From CAVPJW01 sp963705525 (GTDB lineage: Bacteria > Acidobacteriota > Vicinamibacteria > Vicinamibacterales > CAVPJW01): DNA of 64,000 nt. The position numbers and the translations under genes are program-made. Shown here one piece after another: positions 56,444-64,000 of this stretch; the first letter of the stretch is position 1; each line of letters starts with the position of its first letter. The DNA lies in assembly GCA_963705525.1 (NCBI GenBank), contig CAVPJW010000004.1, positions 124,001-188,000 on the forward strand, in the 5' to 3' direction. Below the pieces are notes generated by a model. It did no database searches. It worked only from the letters and a program-made list of their open reading frames with translations, and was not told the origin of the DNA.

Positions 56444-57443
56444 TCAGAGACCGCTCCTCGGTACCGGAACGGCGTCGAGCAGGCGCGCGATGATGCCGTC
56501 GGAATTCACGCGTTCCGATTCAGCATAGAAGTTCGTGATGATGCGGTGCCGCAGGATGGGATACGCGAGCGCTTGAATGTCCTTCACCGACACGTGATAG
56601 CGTCCGTGCATCATTGCGCGGGCCTTGCTGCCCAGGATCAGGGCCTGCGACGCGCGCAGCCCGGCCCCCCACTTCACCCATTTCTGCACGAACTCGAGAC
56701 CCGCGCCCCGGCCCGGGCGGGACGCATCGACGAGGTGCACCGCATAGCGGGCGATCTCGTCGGAGACGAGCACCTGCCGGACGATCTCCTGGAACTCGAG
56801 CACATCGGCTCCGCTCAACACGCATTCGGGCACCGGCCTCGACGTGCCCGTCGTCGCCGTGACCACGCGCACCTCGTCATCTTCGCTGAGATAGCTCATC
56901 ACGACGTTGAACATGAATCGATCGAGCTGCGCTTCCGGCAGAGGATACGTGCCCTCGAGCTCGATGGGGTTCTGCGTGGCGAGGACGAAGAACGGCCGCT
57001 CGAGCTCGTAGGTCCGACCGGCGGCCGTCACGTGATACTCCTGCATGGCTTCGAGGAGCGCGGCTTGCGTCTTGGGCGGCGTGCGATTGATTTCGTCCGC
57101 CAGAATGATCTGGGCAAACACGGGCCCCTTGACGAATCGCAGAGAACGGCTGCCCTCGACTTCGTCGAGAATCTCGGTGCCCGGTGATGTCCGAAGGCAT
57201 CAGGTCCGGCGTGAATTGAATGCGCTTGAAGGACAGGTCGAGAATCGCCGCGAGCGTCTTGATCAGGAGCGTCTTGGCCAGACCGGGCACTCCGGTGATC
57301 AGACAGTGGCCACCCGTAAAGAGGGCCATCAGCACCTGGTCCACAACCTCGTCTTGTCCGACGATGACCTTGCGCAGCTCGCCGAGAATGCGCGCCCGCC
57401 CTTCGGCGAGGCGCTCGGCCAATCCACTCGTCGCCAGCTCCAT
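56444..57443 (-). pseudogene. moxR: MoxR-family AAA+ ATPase, single frameshift
   Basis: After removing one base near 57182, this is a 332-residue MoxR ATPase: Walker A ITGVPGLAKTLLIK in the first frame; then, in the second frame, the Walker B region IILADEINRTPPKTQ and the arginine-bearing PLPEAQLDRFMFNV. The break falls within DITG/TEILDEVEGSRSL, a highly conserved run, so an extra C is the simplest explanation. MoxR acts as a chaperone loading metals or assembling vWA partners, encoded downstream. Confidence 0.8.
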
Positions 57444-57451
57444 GTGCTCCC

Positions 57452-57487
57452 CTTCGACCGTCACGACCCTTCGACCCTGTGACCCTT
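57452..57487. repeat. Degenerate tandem repeat ahead of moxR
   Basis: Units of the kind CCTTCGACC and CCCTGTGA recur about four times over 36 bases between the DUF4159 stop and the moxR start. On the transcribed strand they read AGGGTCGA, close to ribosome-binding-site composition. Confidence 0.5.
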
Positions 57488-58275
57488 CTAGTGCGTGAGC
57501 GCGTACAGTATTTCGTTGATCTCCATCCGATACGCTTCGGCCGTGTACCGAATGTAACCCGGATACTCTTCGGCGTTCGACCATTCCCAGCCGTCGCCCA
57601 TGTCGGTATTCCAGTTGATCAGCACCATGGGCCGGCCCGCATCGTCGAGGATCGCCCGCAGGTGCGGCACGAATCCGCCTTTCTCCCACGTGCGACCGTT
57701 GAAGAACGACCCGAGTCCCGGAATCTGAGGATAGGCGTCGATCTTGTAGAAGCAGTTGAAAATCGGATGCGGCGGCGTCAGCTCCACGATCTGGCGTTCC
57801 GGAAACACGCGCTTGAGCTCCTGCACCAGATTCTCCCATTCATACGGTCCATGGAAGTCATCGAATGTCGCCGTGCCGCCTCGGAGGAGATATTCGCGAA
57901 GAATCGGCACGTCGGCGTCCGTGAGGTGCAGGTTGCCCGGCTCGACGAAGTAGATCCACGGGTGCAACCACAACTCCGGATCGTCCAGCGCGAGCACAAT
58001 CGGATCGTTGACCTTGATCGCCGTGACGCTGCGCAGTCGCCGAGAGAGGTTCTGTTCGGCGGCTGGTGCATCGATCGCCCACGGTTCGCCCCAGTATTCG
58101 AGCCTGAACCGTCCTTCCGTGACGTAGTGATAGCGAATCCGGACGAACGTCCACTCCAGCCCGGCGAATCGCTCGTCGCCAGTGTGGGGGATCTGCGCCC
58201 TGAGGCCGGAGAGCACCGGAGGCGCAACACACCTGACAGGGCGAGCACGATCATCCAGCGCCGGCCGATGCTCAC
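57488..58275 (-). pseudogene. DUF4159-family exported protein, single frameshift near its start
   Basis: The long C-terminal part (from APPVLSGLRAQIPHTGDERF through EPGNLHLTDADVPILREYLL to EINEILYALTH) is typical of DUF4159 proteins. The signal sequence (IGRRWMIVLALSG) lies in another frame, starting with a GTG at 58275 that overlaps the upstream stop. Restoring one base near 58231 joins them into about 262 residues; the join may read LSGC, a lipobox. Function unknown, always found with MoxR-type clusters. Confidence 0.68.
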
Positions 58276-60782
58276 CTGCCCTCCTCGACCAACTTGAGCA
58301 GCAGTTCCTGGGCCCGCTGGTAGGACGGGGCCACCTCGAGCGCCGCGAGCGTCTGTTTCTTCGCATCGGCACGTCGTCCGGCGAGGAGATAACACTCGGC
58401 GAGGTCGCAGTGCGCTTCGGCCGCGTCCACCGGGCCGGCCGCCAGCGCAGCGCGGAACTCGCGCGACGCCGCTTCGACGTCCTTCCGAGTGAGCGCGATT
58501 CGCCCGAGCATCGAATGCGCGTTCGCGTCGAACGGATCGATGGCAATCACGCGTTCGAGCGCGGACCCGAGACGTTCCCGCTCGGTCTCAGGATCGAGGA
58601 GCGCGACGAGTCGGCGGGCCGCTTCGATGTTCGCGTGGTCGTACGAAATGAGCGCCTCGAGCTCGGTCTTGGCGCGCGCCTTGTCGTTCTGTTCGAGCGC
58701 CATATCGGCGAGCATGGCGTGCGGGCTCTCCTTGCCGGTGGCCATCGGCACGAGCTTCACGGCCCGCTCAAACGCCTGCGTCGCCCCGCTCGCATCCCCC
58801 GACTGACCGAGCGCCTGCCCGAGCGCGATCTGCACCGGGTAGCTGTCAGGCTGACTCGCGGCAAAGGCGCGCAGCTTGTCGAGCGGCGCGCCGGCGAGTC
58901 CGTCGGGCGCACGGAGCGCCTTGGCGAGCGGACCAAAGGATCGCTGCAGAGCCTCGTCGAATGTTTTTTGCAGCGCATCGAGATCGACACCGAGGGCCGA
59001 CTTGATCGCCACATCGGTATCCACGCCCTCACCGTATGAACGCACGAGATTCTGGAGCGCTGGCTCACCATGCGCGGTGACGATGTGGTCAACCAGGAGT
59101 GAGGCCTCGTAGTACGCCAGCGAGATCGTCTGCGGGTTGGTGAATGCCGCGTTGAGATCGCGGAGCTTGAGAATCTCGCCCCGGTCCATCTTCTGCGCGA
59201 AGGGGATCTCCATCTCCCGTCCCCATTCGCTACGCGCGCGCTTCTCCTCGTACACGGAAATGCCTTCCGTCAACCATCGCGGAACGCGCTGCTTCGACAT
59301 CTGCAGCGTGATGACGTGGGCCATCTCGTGCCAGAGCGTCGCTCCCCAGTTGAAGGTGCCGGGAGGCCGCGCCCGCGGCGAATCGAGCGTGACGACGCGG
59401 CCGAAGCACGCGCCGAGCGCGCCGATCATGCCGGGGAGCCCGACATTTCTGACGGCAAAATCATCGTGCCGCGGAAACATTTCGATGAGGATCGGTCCCA
59501 CTGGCTCGAAGCGATAACGAGCCGAGAGTGTCGCCAGTGCCAGCTGCGCCAGTGGCACGGCATATTCCCGCATCACGCCGGTTTCGTCAGGGTGAAACCG
59601 CACCTGGAGGTCCCCCTCTTCGATCGTGTCGAACGTGGCGAGGTTGTCGAGTAGGCCCAGCAGGTTGTAGGTGACCACATCGAAGCGATCGGCCTCGAAC
59701 GCCCGGTCCAGGGCCTCGCGGGCGCCTTCTTCGTCACCTGTCCGCAGGAGGTGGAGGCCAATATCTGCGTGGGCACGGACATTCTCAGGATCGAGCTCGA
59801 TTGCCTGGCGGGCCAGCGCAACGGCCTCTTCGAACCGGTAGTTCCTGGCCGCCTGGTCACCGGCGACACGGTACACCTCCCCATACGTCGGGTTCACCGC
59901 CAGCGCCTTGGCCACCTCCGACTGGAAATCGGCCTGACGTCCCTCGAGATTGGCCATCGCCGCAAGAAGCGCGTGAGCCTCGAGCCTCGAGGGGTTGATG
60001 GCCAGGACCTTGTCGATCGCCTGCTTTGCCTCGGCCCGACGACTCTCATCGAGATGTCGCTCGGCGACAAACAGGTAGGCTTCCACGTAATCAGGATCGC
60101 GCGCGAGAACGCGATCGACCAGTCCGCTTGCGAGCGGCGGATTGTCCTCGACCGTCGCGCGCGCCAGACCCATCATCGCCGGGACGTAGTTCGCGTCGCG
60201 GGCGAGGGCTGCCTGGAAGGATCGGGTCGCGTCCTGCCGGTTGTACTTCTCGAGGAACAGCTCGCCCCAACCGGTATTGATGGCCGAATCGTTCGACATG
60301 ATCGACGCCGCCAAGCGGTAGTACGCGTTCGCCTCCTGGAATTGGCCGAGCGCGCGCGCCGCTCGTCCCGCGCGCGCGATCATGAACGCATCCCGGGACG
60401 AGTCGCCCGCCTCGACGATCGCTTCGAGAGCCGGCACGGCCTGTTCGCGACGTCCGAGCGTGATGCGGAGAAGGCCCAGCTCGAGAGCGGCGTCGCCAGT
60501 CGCGTCCTCGCGGGCGAGCTCGCGGAGCATGGATTCGCCTTCGTCGTAGCGGCCGTGAAGAATGTGATCGCGCGCGCGACCGAGTGGGCTGTCGTTCGCG
60601 GAACGTGAAGGTTGAGCCTGGGCCTCGACCGTGTTCGCGCGAAACACGTCGAGCCGCATGGCACTGATGGCCGGCCACGCAAGCCAGAACCCCAGCGCGA
60701 CCGACAGCAGAGCCAGCATCATCGCTCGATGTTGAAGCAACCGCGCTGCCAACCGCGGTCGCCATGCGACTCTCTTTTTCAT
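58272..60782 (-). CDS. TPR protein with gluzincin-type metallopeptidase domain
   Basis: An 836-residue protein: an N-terminal membrane anchor (LLSVALGFWLAWPAISA), then about nine tetratricopeptide repeats (residues 65-370), a peptidase-MA-like domain with LWHEMAHVITL (H485, E486, H489) and a third ligand E506 in WLTEGISVYEE, and further repeats in the C-terminal third. The zinc motif is complete, so activity is plausible. The start of the DUF4159 gene overlaps its stop, linking it to the cluster. Confidence 0.8.
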   Translation of the reverse strand: MKKRVAWRPRLAARLLQHRAMMLALLSVALGFWLAWPAISAMRLDVFRANTVEAQAQPSRSANDSPLGRARDHILHGRYDEGESMLRELAREDATGDAALELGLLRITLGRREQAVPALEAIVEAGDSSRDAFMIARAGRAARALGQFQEANAYYRLAASIMSNDSAINTGWGELFLEKYNRQDATRSFQAALARDANYVPAMMGLARATVEDNPPLASGLVDRVLARDPDYVEAYLFVAERHLDESRRAEAKQAIDKVLAINPSRLEAHALLAAMANLEGRQADFQSEVAKALAVNPTYGEVYRVAGDQAARNYRFEEAVALARQAIELDPENVRAHADIGLHLLRTGDEEGAREALDRAFEADRFDVVTYNLLGLLDNLATFDTIEEGDLQVRFHPDETGVMREYAVPLAQLALATLSARYRFEPVGPILIEMFPRHDDFAVRNVGLPGMIGALGACFGRVVTLDSPRARPPGTFNWGATLWHEMAHVITLQMSKQRVPRWLTEGISVYEEKRARSEWGREMEIPFAQKMDRGEILKLRDLNAAFTNPQTISLAYYEASLLVDHIVTAHGEPALQNLVRSYGEGVDTDVAIKSALGVDLDALQKTFDEALQRSFGPLAKALRAPDGLAGAPLDKLRAFAASQPDSYPVQIALGQALGQSGDASGATQAFERAVKLVPMATGKESPHAMLADMALEQNDKARAKTELEALISYDHANIEAARRLVALLDPETERERLGSALERVIAIDPFDANAHSMLGRIALTRKDVEAASREFRAALAAGPVDAAEAHCDLAECYLLAGRRADAKKQTLAALEVAPSYQRAQELLLKLVEEGR

Positions 60783-60793
60783 GGGATGTTCGT

Positions 60794-60799
60794 ATTATA
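60794..60799 (-). promoter_or_regulatory. -10 element upstream of the TPR gene
   Basis: TATAAT on the minus strand, 11 bases before the ATG at 60782, allowing only a very short leader. No good -35 is seen. Confidence 0.4.
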
Positions 60800-60913
60800 G
60801 CTGAGCGCCCAGAGCCGTTAGTCTTTGGACGCCAGTCACTTGGATTCGGTCTCGGAGCCAGTTGTGAAAGGTGGATCGCCATTCGCTCCGTGGAGCGGCG
60901 CCGGTCGCGTCGC

Positions 60914-61414
60914 TCATCGCCGCAGGGCACGCTCCTCGACTCGAATGCGCTGAAGAAGAAGCCAGCCGAAGAGCAGCAGCGCCGCGACGCCGGTCACGCG
61001 CGCGCCGACGATCAACGCAAACGATCCAATTTCGGCGAGCACAGCCACGTAGTTCGGGTGACGCAGGTACCGGTATGGACCGCCGGCGCGGATTGGGTGT
61101 TCAGGCAGGACGAGCACTCTGAACGACCAGAGGACGCCCAGCGTGCCCACGGCCCAGAACTTCAATACCTTGGCGAGACCGAAGAGCACGAGGCCCGCCA
61201 CCAGCGCTCGAGGTGAATTCACGCCTCGAATGGCACCCTCACCGGCCATCGCAATGAAACACACCGGATACACCCACCGCATCATCGGATACACATCGTC
61301 GGACGGCTCGGTTGCGCCGCGGGCACGGAGCACCCGCTCGTTGTGCCGTGCCAGCTGGAGCTCTGCGAGCATCATCAGGAATACCGCGGCGGTTGCGGCG
61401 AGGACGACGGCCAT
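60914..61414 (-). CDS. Isoprenylcysteine-carboxyl-methyltransferase-like membrane protein
   Basis: A 166-residue protein with four or five membrane helices and the ICMT/PEMT core GGPYRYLRHPNYVAVLAE that binds SAM. In bacteria this family methylates small carboxylates or lipids rather than prenylated proteins. The ATG at 61414 follows the oxidoreductase by seven bases. Part of the oxidoreductase-ketosynthase set. Confidence 0.78.
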   Translation of the reverse strand: MAVVLAATAAVFLMMLAELQLARHNERVLRARGATEPSDDVYPMMRWVYPVCFIAMAGEGAIRGVNSPRALVAGLVLFGLAKVLKFWAVGTLGVLWSFRVLVLPEHPIRAGGPYRYLRHPNYVAVLAEIGSFALIVGARVTGVAALLLFGWLLLQRIRVEERALRR

Positions 61415-61421
61415 GGATCGC

Positions 61422-62579
61422 CTAGGCGGCTGAATAGGCGTGCCGCACATCGCCTGCGCGGGCGATGACGCGATCAATGAGGCCCGGCGCCAGCCTCGCG
61501 GCCGGCTCCGCAACCGACAGTGCCACCGGTGAGCTGACGAGAAACCGAAGGCTGCGATTGAAACGGTACTTGCCAGCGAACGCGGAGGCGCGCCACGAGG
61601 CAAGCTGCACATGTGGATCTGGAAGCCGCGCCTCCAGGAATTCGACAGCCGCGCGCGCCGCGAGCATGCCGCCTTCGATGGCAAAACGCAGACCATCTCC
61701 CGTCATCGGATCGATAAAGCCCGCCGCATCACCGGCGAGCAGCAAGCCTCGAGTGCCTGCGCCCACTGCATCAACCGCGAGAGGGCCCATCACCGTTGGC
61801 TTCGCGATGAGACGCGCGCCGGCGAAACGGTCTCGCAACAACCAATCCGCCGCAAGCATCCGGTCGACCACCTGAGCCGGATGGCGAAGCATGCCGGGCC
61901 GTTCAGCGAACTCTCCGACCAGGCAGACGTTGGTGATGCCACCCGGGATGGGGGCCACGCCGATGTATCGATCACGACGAATGTGCATCTCACCAAGACT
62001 GGACAAGCCGCCGACGCCCTCGTAGTACGCGCCCACGGCCCATCGTCGGGGTCGGGCCGGATGTCGGGCCAGGCCCAGCGAGAACGCAAGGACCGATCGT
62101 CGTCCGTCCGCGGCAATGGTGAGCCGGGCCGATTGCGCTCGAGGGTGACCGGAGTGGTCGTCCAGGAGCACACCGGTCACGAGGTTGCTCGTGGAGCCAC
62201 AGACTGGCCCTCGCGCGACCACGCCGGATTGGAACTCGGCTCCGGCTGACACGGCGGCCTCGAGCAGTCTCGCGTCGAAGTCCCGACGAACCAGCGAGAA
62301 ACCCTGGACGCCGGCGGGATATCGCCCTTCGATCATCGCGCCGCCGTCCCCACTCACGATCATGCCGTCGATGGGAAGCGCGCCATCGACTGCGCGCTCG
62401 GCAATGTTCAACGCCCGCAGAAGCGCGACAGTTCCTGGATTGATCGTGTCGCCGCACAACTTATCGCGCGGGAACACCGTGCGATCCACGAGGCGCACAC
62501 GGACACCCGCGCGGGCCAGAACCAGCGCGGCGATGGATCCTGCGGGACCGGCGCCGACGATCAGGACGTCGAGGTTCAT
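61422..62579 (-). CDS. FAD-dependent oxidoreductase (geranylgeranyl-reductase-like)
   Basis: A 385-residue flavoprotein. The Rossmann start DVLIVGAGPAGSIAALVLARA, the FPRDKLCGDTINPG motif and GLLLAGDAAGFIDPMTGDGL place it in the geranylgeranyl-reductase/halogenase-like group. It probably reduces or oxidises a lipid- or polyketide-bound substrate. Between a ketosynthase and a methyltransferase. Confidence 0.82.
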   Translation of the reverse strand: MNLDVLIVGAGPAGSIAALVLARAGVRVRLVDRTVFPRDKLCGDTINPGTVALLRALNIAERAVDGALPIDGMIVSGDGGAMIEGRYPAGVQGFSLVRRDFDARLLEAAVSAGAEFQSGVVARGPVCGSTSNLVTGVLLDDHSGHPRAQSARLTIAADGRRSVLAFSLGLARHPARPRRWAVGAYYEGVGGLSSLGEMHIRRDRYIGVAPIPGGITNVCLVGEFAERPGMLRHPAQVVDRMLAADWLLRDRFAGARLIAKPTVMGPLAVDAVGAGTRGLLLAGDAAGFIDPMTGDGLRFAIEGGMLAARAAVEFLEARLPDPHVQLASWRASAFAGKYRFNRSLRFLVSSPVALSVAEPAARLAPGLIDRVIARAGDVRHAYSAA

Positions 62580-62588
62580 GGGACGGCC

Positions 62589-63884
62589 TCAGGCCGTTGC
62601 GCCCAGGACGAGCGCCGAGTTCTTTGATCCGAAACCGAGGCAGTTGCAGAGCGCGGCAGCGGGCGAGGCGGGACGGCCCGTGTTCGGAATGAAGTCCATG
62701 TTGCAGCTCGGATCGAGCTCGACCAGATTGATCGTCGGCGGCAGGAAATGTCGGGAGAGCGCCAGGGCCGTCGTCACAACGCCGGCTGATCCGCTGGCGC
62801 CCTGAGGGTGGCCAATCATCGACTTGGTCGACGAGCCGGGCACGCGGTCCGCGCGATCTCCAAGGAGCGCGCGCACCGTGCGCGACTCAACGGCGTCGTT
62901 CAGGACGGTCGACGTGCCGTGATAGTTGATGTATTCGATTTCTTCGACTCGCCGCCCGGATCGATCGACCGCCAGGGTGAGTGCGCGGATGATTTCTTCT
63001 CCATCGGGAGCCATCTGCACCCGGTGGTAGGCATCGCACGTCGAGCCATACCCTTCAACCGTGGCATAGACCTTCGCACCTCGGGCCCTGGCGCGCGACT
63101 CGCGTTCGAGGACGAGCATCCACGCGCCTTCCCCAAGCACAAACCCGTCTCGTCCTCTGTCGAAGGGCCGCGAGGCTTCCGCCGGACGATCGTTGTACTT
63201 CGTCGACACGGCACGCATGCGCGAGAAGCCGAACAGCATTCCCGGCGTCACGCAGGCGTCCACGCCGCCGGAGAGCATCACGTCGGCTTCGCCCATCCGA
63301 ATCAGGTTGCAGGCGTACCCGATCGCGTCGGTCGAGCTGGTGCAACCGCACGACATGACATGGCTGATGCCGTGCAACCGCAGAGAGATCGAAATCTCGC
63401 TCGACACCATGCCGACGATCGAGATGGCGATCGCGTACGGCGTGACCTTCCGGCCTCCCTCGACGAAGTAGTCGTAGTACTGCCGCTCGCCGACATCGAT
63501 GCCGCCGCCGCCGCTCCCTATCAGCACACCCGCGTCTGGATCGCCGGCGCGGAGGCCCGCGTCTGCCCATGCTTCGCGCGCCGCGATCACCCCGATCAGC
63601 GCCGCCTTCGAATAGCGCTTCGGATCCGCTCGAGACTCGTGTTCTGAATCGGCATCGCCGTCGAGTGCCGGGACGTCGTCCATCGACACGCCAGGCACAG
63701 CCGCGGCGACGCGGCAGGGGATGCCGCTCACATCGAATTCCGTCACCGCTCGCGTACCACTACACCCGCGACTCACGGCTTCCCAGAAGCGCTCGCGGCC
63801 AACCCCGAACGGCGATACTACGCCAATCCCAGTGATAGCGATGCGCTGGTGGGCGGAAGGAGTTGAGCCGTTGTGGCGTCCCAT
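62589..63884 (-). CDS. Beta-ketoacyl-ACP synthase (FabF-like)
   Basis: A 431-residue condensing enzyme with the Cys-His-His triad: C181 in SCGCTSSTDA, then histidines in INYHGTST and KSMIGHPQGASG. This is the KAS I/II type used in fatty acid and type II polyketide synthesis. The short leader (GRHNGSTPSAHQ) before RIAITGIGVVSPFG is unusual; the ATG at 63884 is the only reasonable start nearby. First gene of the three-gene set on this strand. Confidence 0.85.
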   Translation of the reverse strand: MGRHNGSTPSAHQRIAITGIGVVSPFGVGRERFWEAVSRGCSGTRAVTEFDVSGIPCRVAAAVPGVSMDDVPALDGDADSEHESRADPKRYSKAALIGVIAAREAWADAGLRAGDPDAGVLIGSGGGGIDVGERQYYDYFVEGGRKVTPYAIAISIVGMVSSEISISLRLHGISHVMSCGCTSSTDAIGYACNLIRMGEADVMLSGGVDACVTPGMLFGFSRMRAVSTKYNDRPAEASRPFDRGRDGFVLGEGAWMLVLERESRARARGAKVYATVEGYGSTCDAYHRVQMAPDGEEIIRALTLAVDRSGRRVEEIEYINYHGTSTVLNDAVESRTVRALLGDRADRVPGSSTKSMIGHPQGASGSAGVVTTALALSRHFLPPTINLVELDPSCNMDFIPNTGRPASPAAALCNCLGFGSKNSALVLGATA

Positions 63885-63932
63885 GCACGCTCGACGCGGG
63901 GCGAGGCAGGCTGGTTCACCACCGCTCCTTCC

Positions 63933-63938
63933 TATAAT
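63933..63938 (+). promoter_or_regulatory. -10 element of a possibly leaderless divergent gene
   Basis: TATAAT ends seven bases before the ATG at 63946. The opposite strand reads TATTAT one base away and may serve the ketosynthase. Confidence 0.35.
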
Positions 63939-63945
63939 ACGCGTG

Positions 63946-64000
63946 ATGCCCGCCGGACCGCCGCCGTCCACGCCCTTCGCGCGCGCTTTCGCCTGGGTCG
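63946..64000 (+). CDS. Start of a divergent gene (partial)
   Basis: An open frame beginning MPAGPPPSTPFARAFAWV runs off the window. Only 18 residues are visible; the promoter-like element just upstream supports it. No family can be named. Confidence 0.3.
   Translation, partial: MPAGPPPSTPFARAFAWV

Overview
The window is dense, high-GC bacterial chromosome with no rRNA, tRNA, CRISPR array, insertion sequence or phage genes visible. The gene content suggests an acidobacterium, probably near the Vicinamibacteria. The pointers are an Oar-like carboxypeptidase-regulatory/TonB receptor, a MoxR/DUF58/BatA/DUF4175/DUF4159 cluster, imuA-imuB mutagenesis genes and paired PhoU/DUF47 phosphate genes. 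This placement is inference from gene content, not a phylogeny.

Layout. 1-1893: imuB (cut by the window edge) and imuA, with a promoter whose -10 overlaps a perfect palindrome (SOS-type operator candidate). 2042-7743: an MFS exporter, an Omp85-type barrel, an exported protein with kinase-like motifs, a DsbD-alpha-like protein and a DUF3891 protein. 7768-21213: a phosphate block with a PhoB/PhoR pair, a divergent pit-DUF47 pair, then a phosphate porin, pstSCAB, phoU and a TonB-type receptor broken by two frameshifts. 21395-23268: arsenic genes (arsM-arsC divergent from arsR). 23282-28282: small metabolic and regulatory genes, including an overlapping GT2-PHP-winged-helix operon and an exported alkaline-phosphatase-superfamily enzyme.

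28433-36313 is a second phosphate/polyphosphate block: an orphan PhoB-type regulator, a diacylglycerol-kinase-like gene, sixA-like and CHAD genes on one strand; ppx/gppA, two thymidylate-kinase-like genes, a second pstB and a second phoU on the other. 36423-42377: yacG, citrate synthase, an M28 peptidase, a LeuA-like enzyme, an FHA-GAF-PP2C phosphatase and small membrane proteins. 42391-46120: a zinc/manganese-type uptake cluster without its ATPase. 46206-60782: a rhomboid protease and a long co-directional MoxR/von Willebrand-factor-A cluster with a C13-like pseudoprotease and a TPR metallopeptidase. 60914-64000: a methyltransferase, an FAD oxidoreductase and a ketoacyl synthase that look like a lipid or polyketide pathway, plus the start of a divergent gene.

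The unifying theme is phosphate. Three 11-bp-period direct repeats (consensus near ATKTAAC-N4-ATKTAAC) lie upstream of DUF47-pit, of porin-pst-phoU and of the orphan regulator, each oriented toward the nearby gene. This suggests one regulon for uptake (porin, Pst, Pit) and signalling, probably extending to polyphosphate handling (CHAD, Ppx).

Caution on quality: about nine single-base frame breaks occur in otherwise well-conserved genes (near 20527, 20797, 33280, 34130, 34505, 34543, 50402, 57182 and 58231). The density and random placement suggest residual sequencing or assembly indels rather than gene decay, so the broken genes should be read as probably functional.
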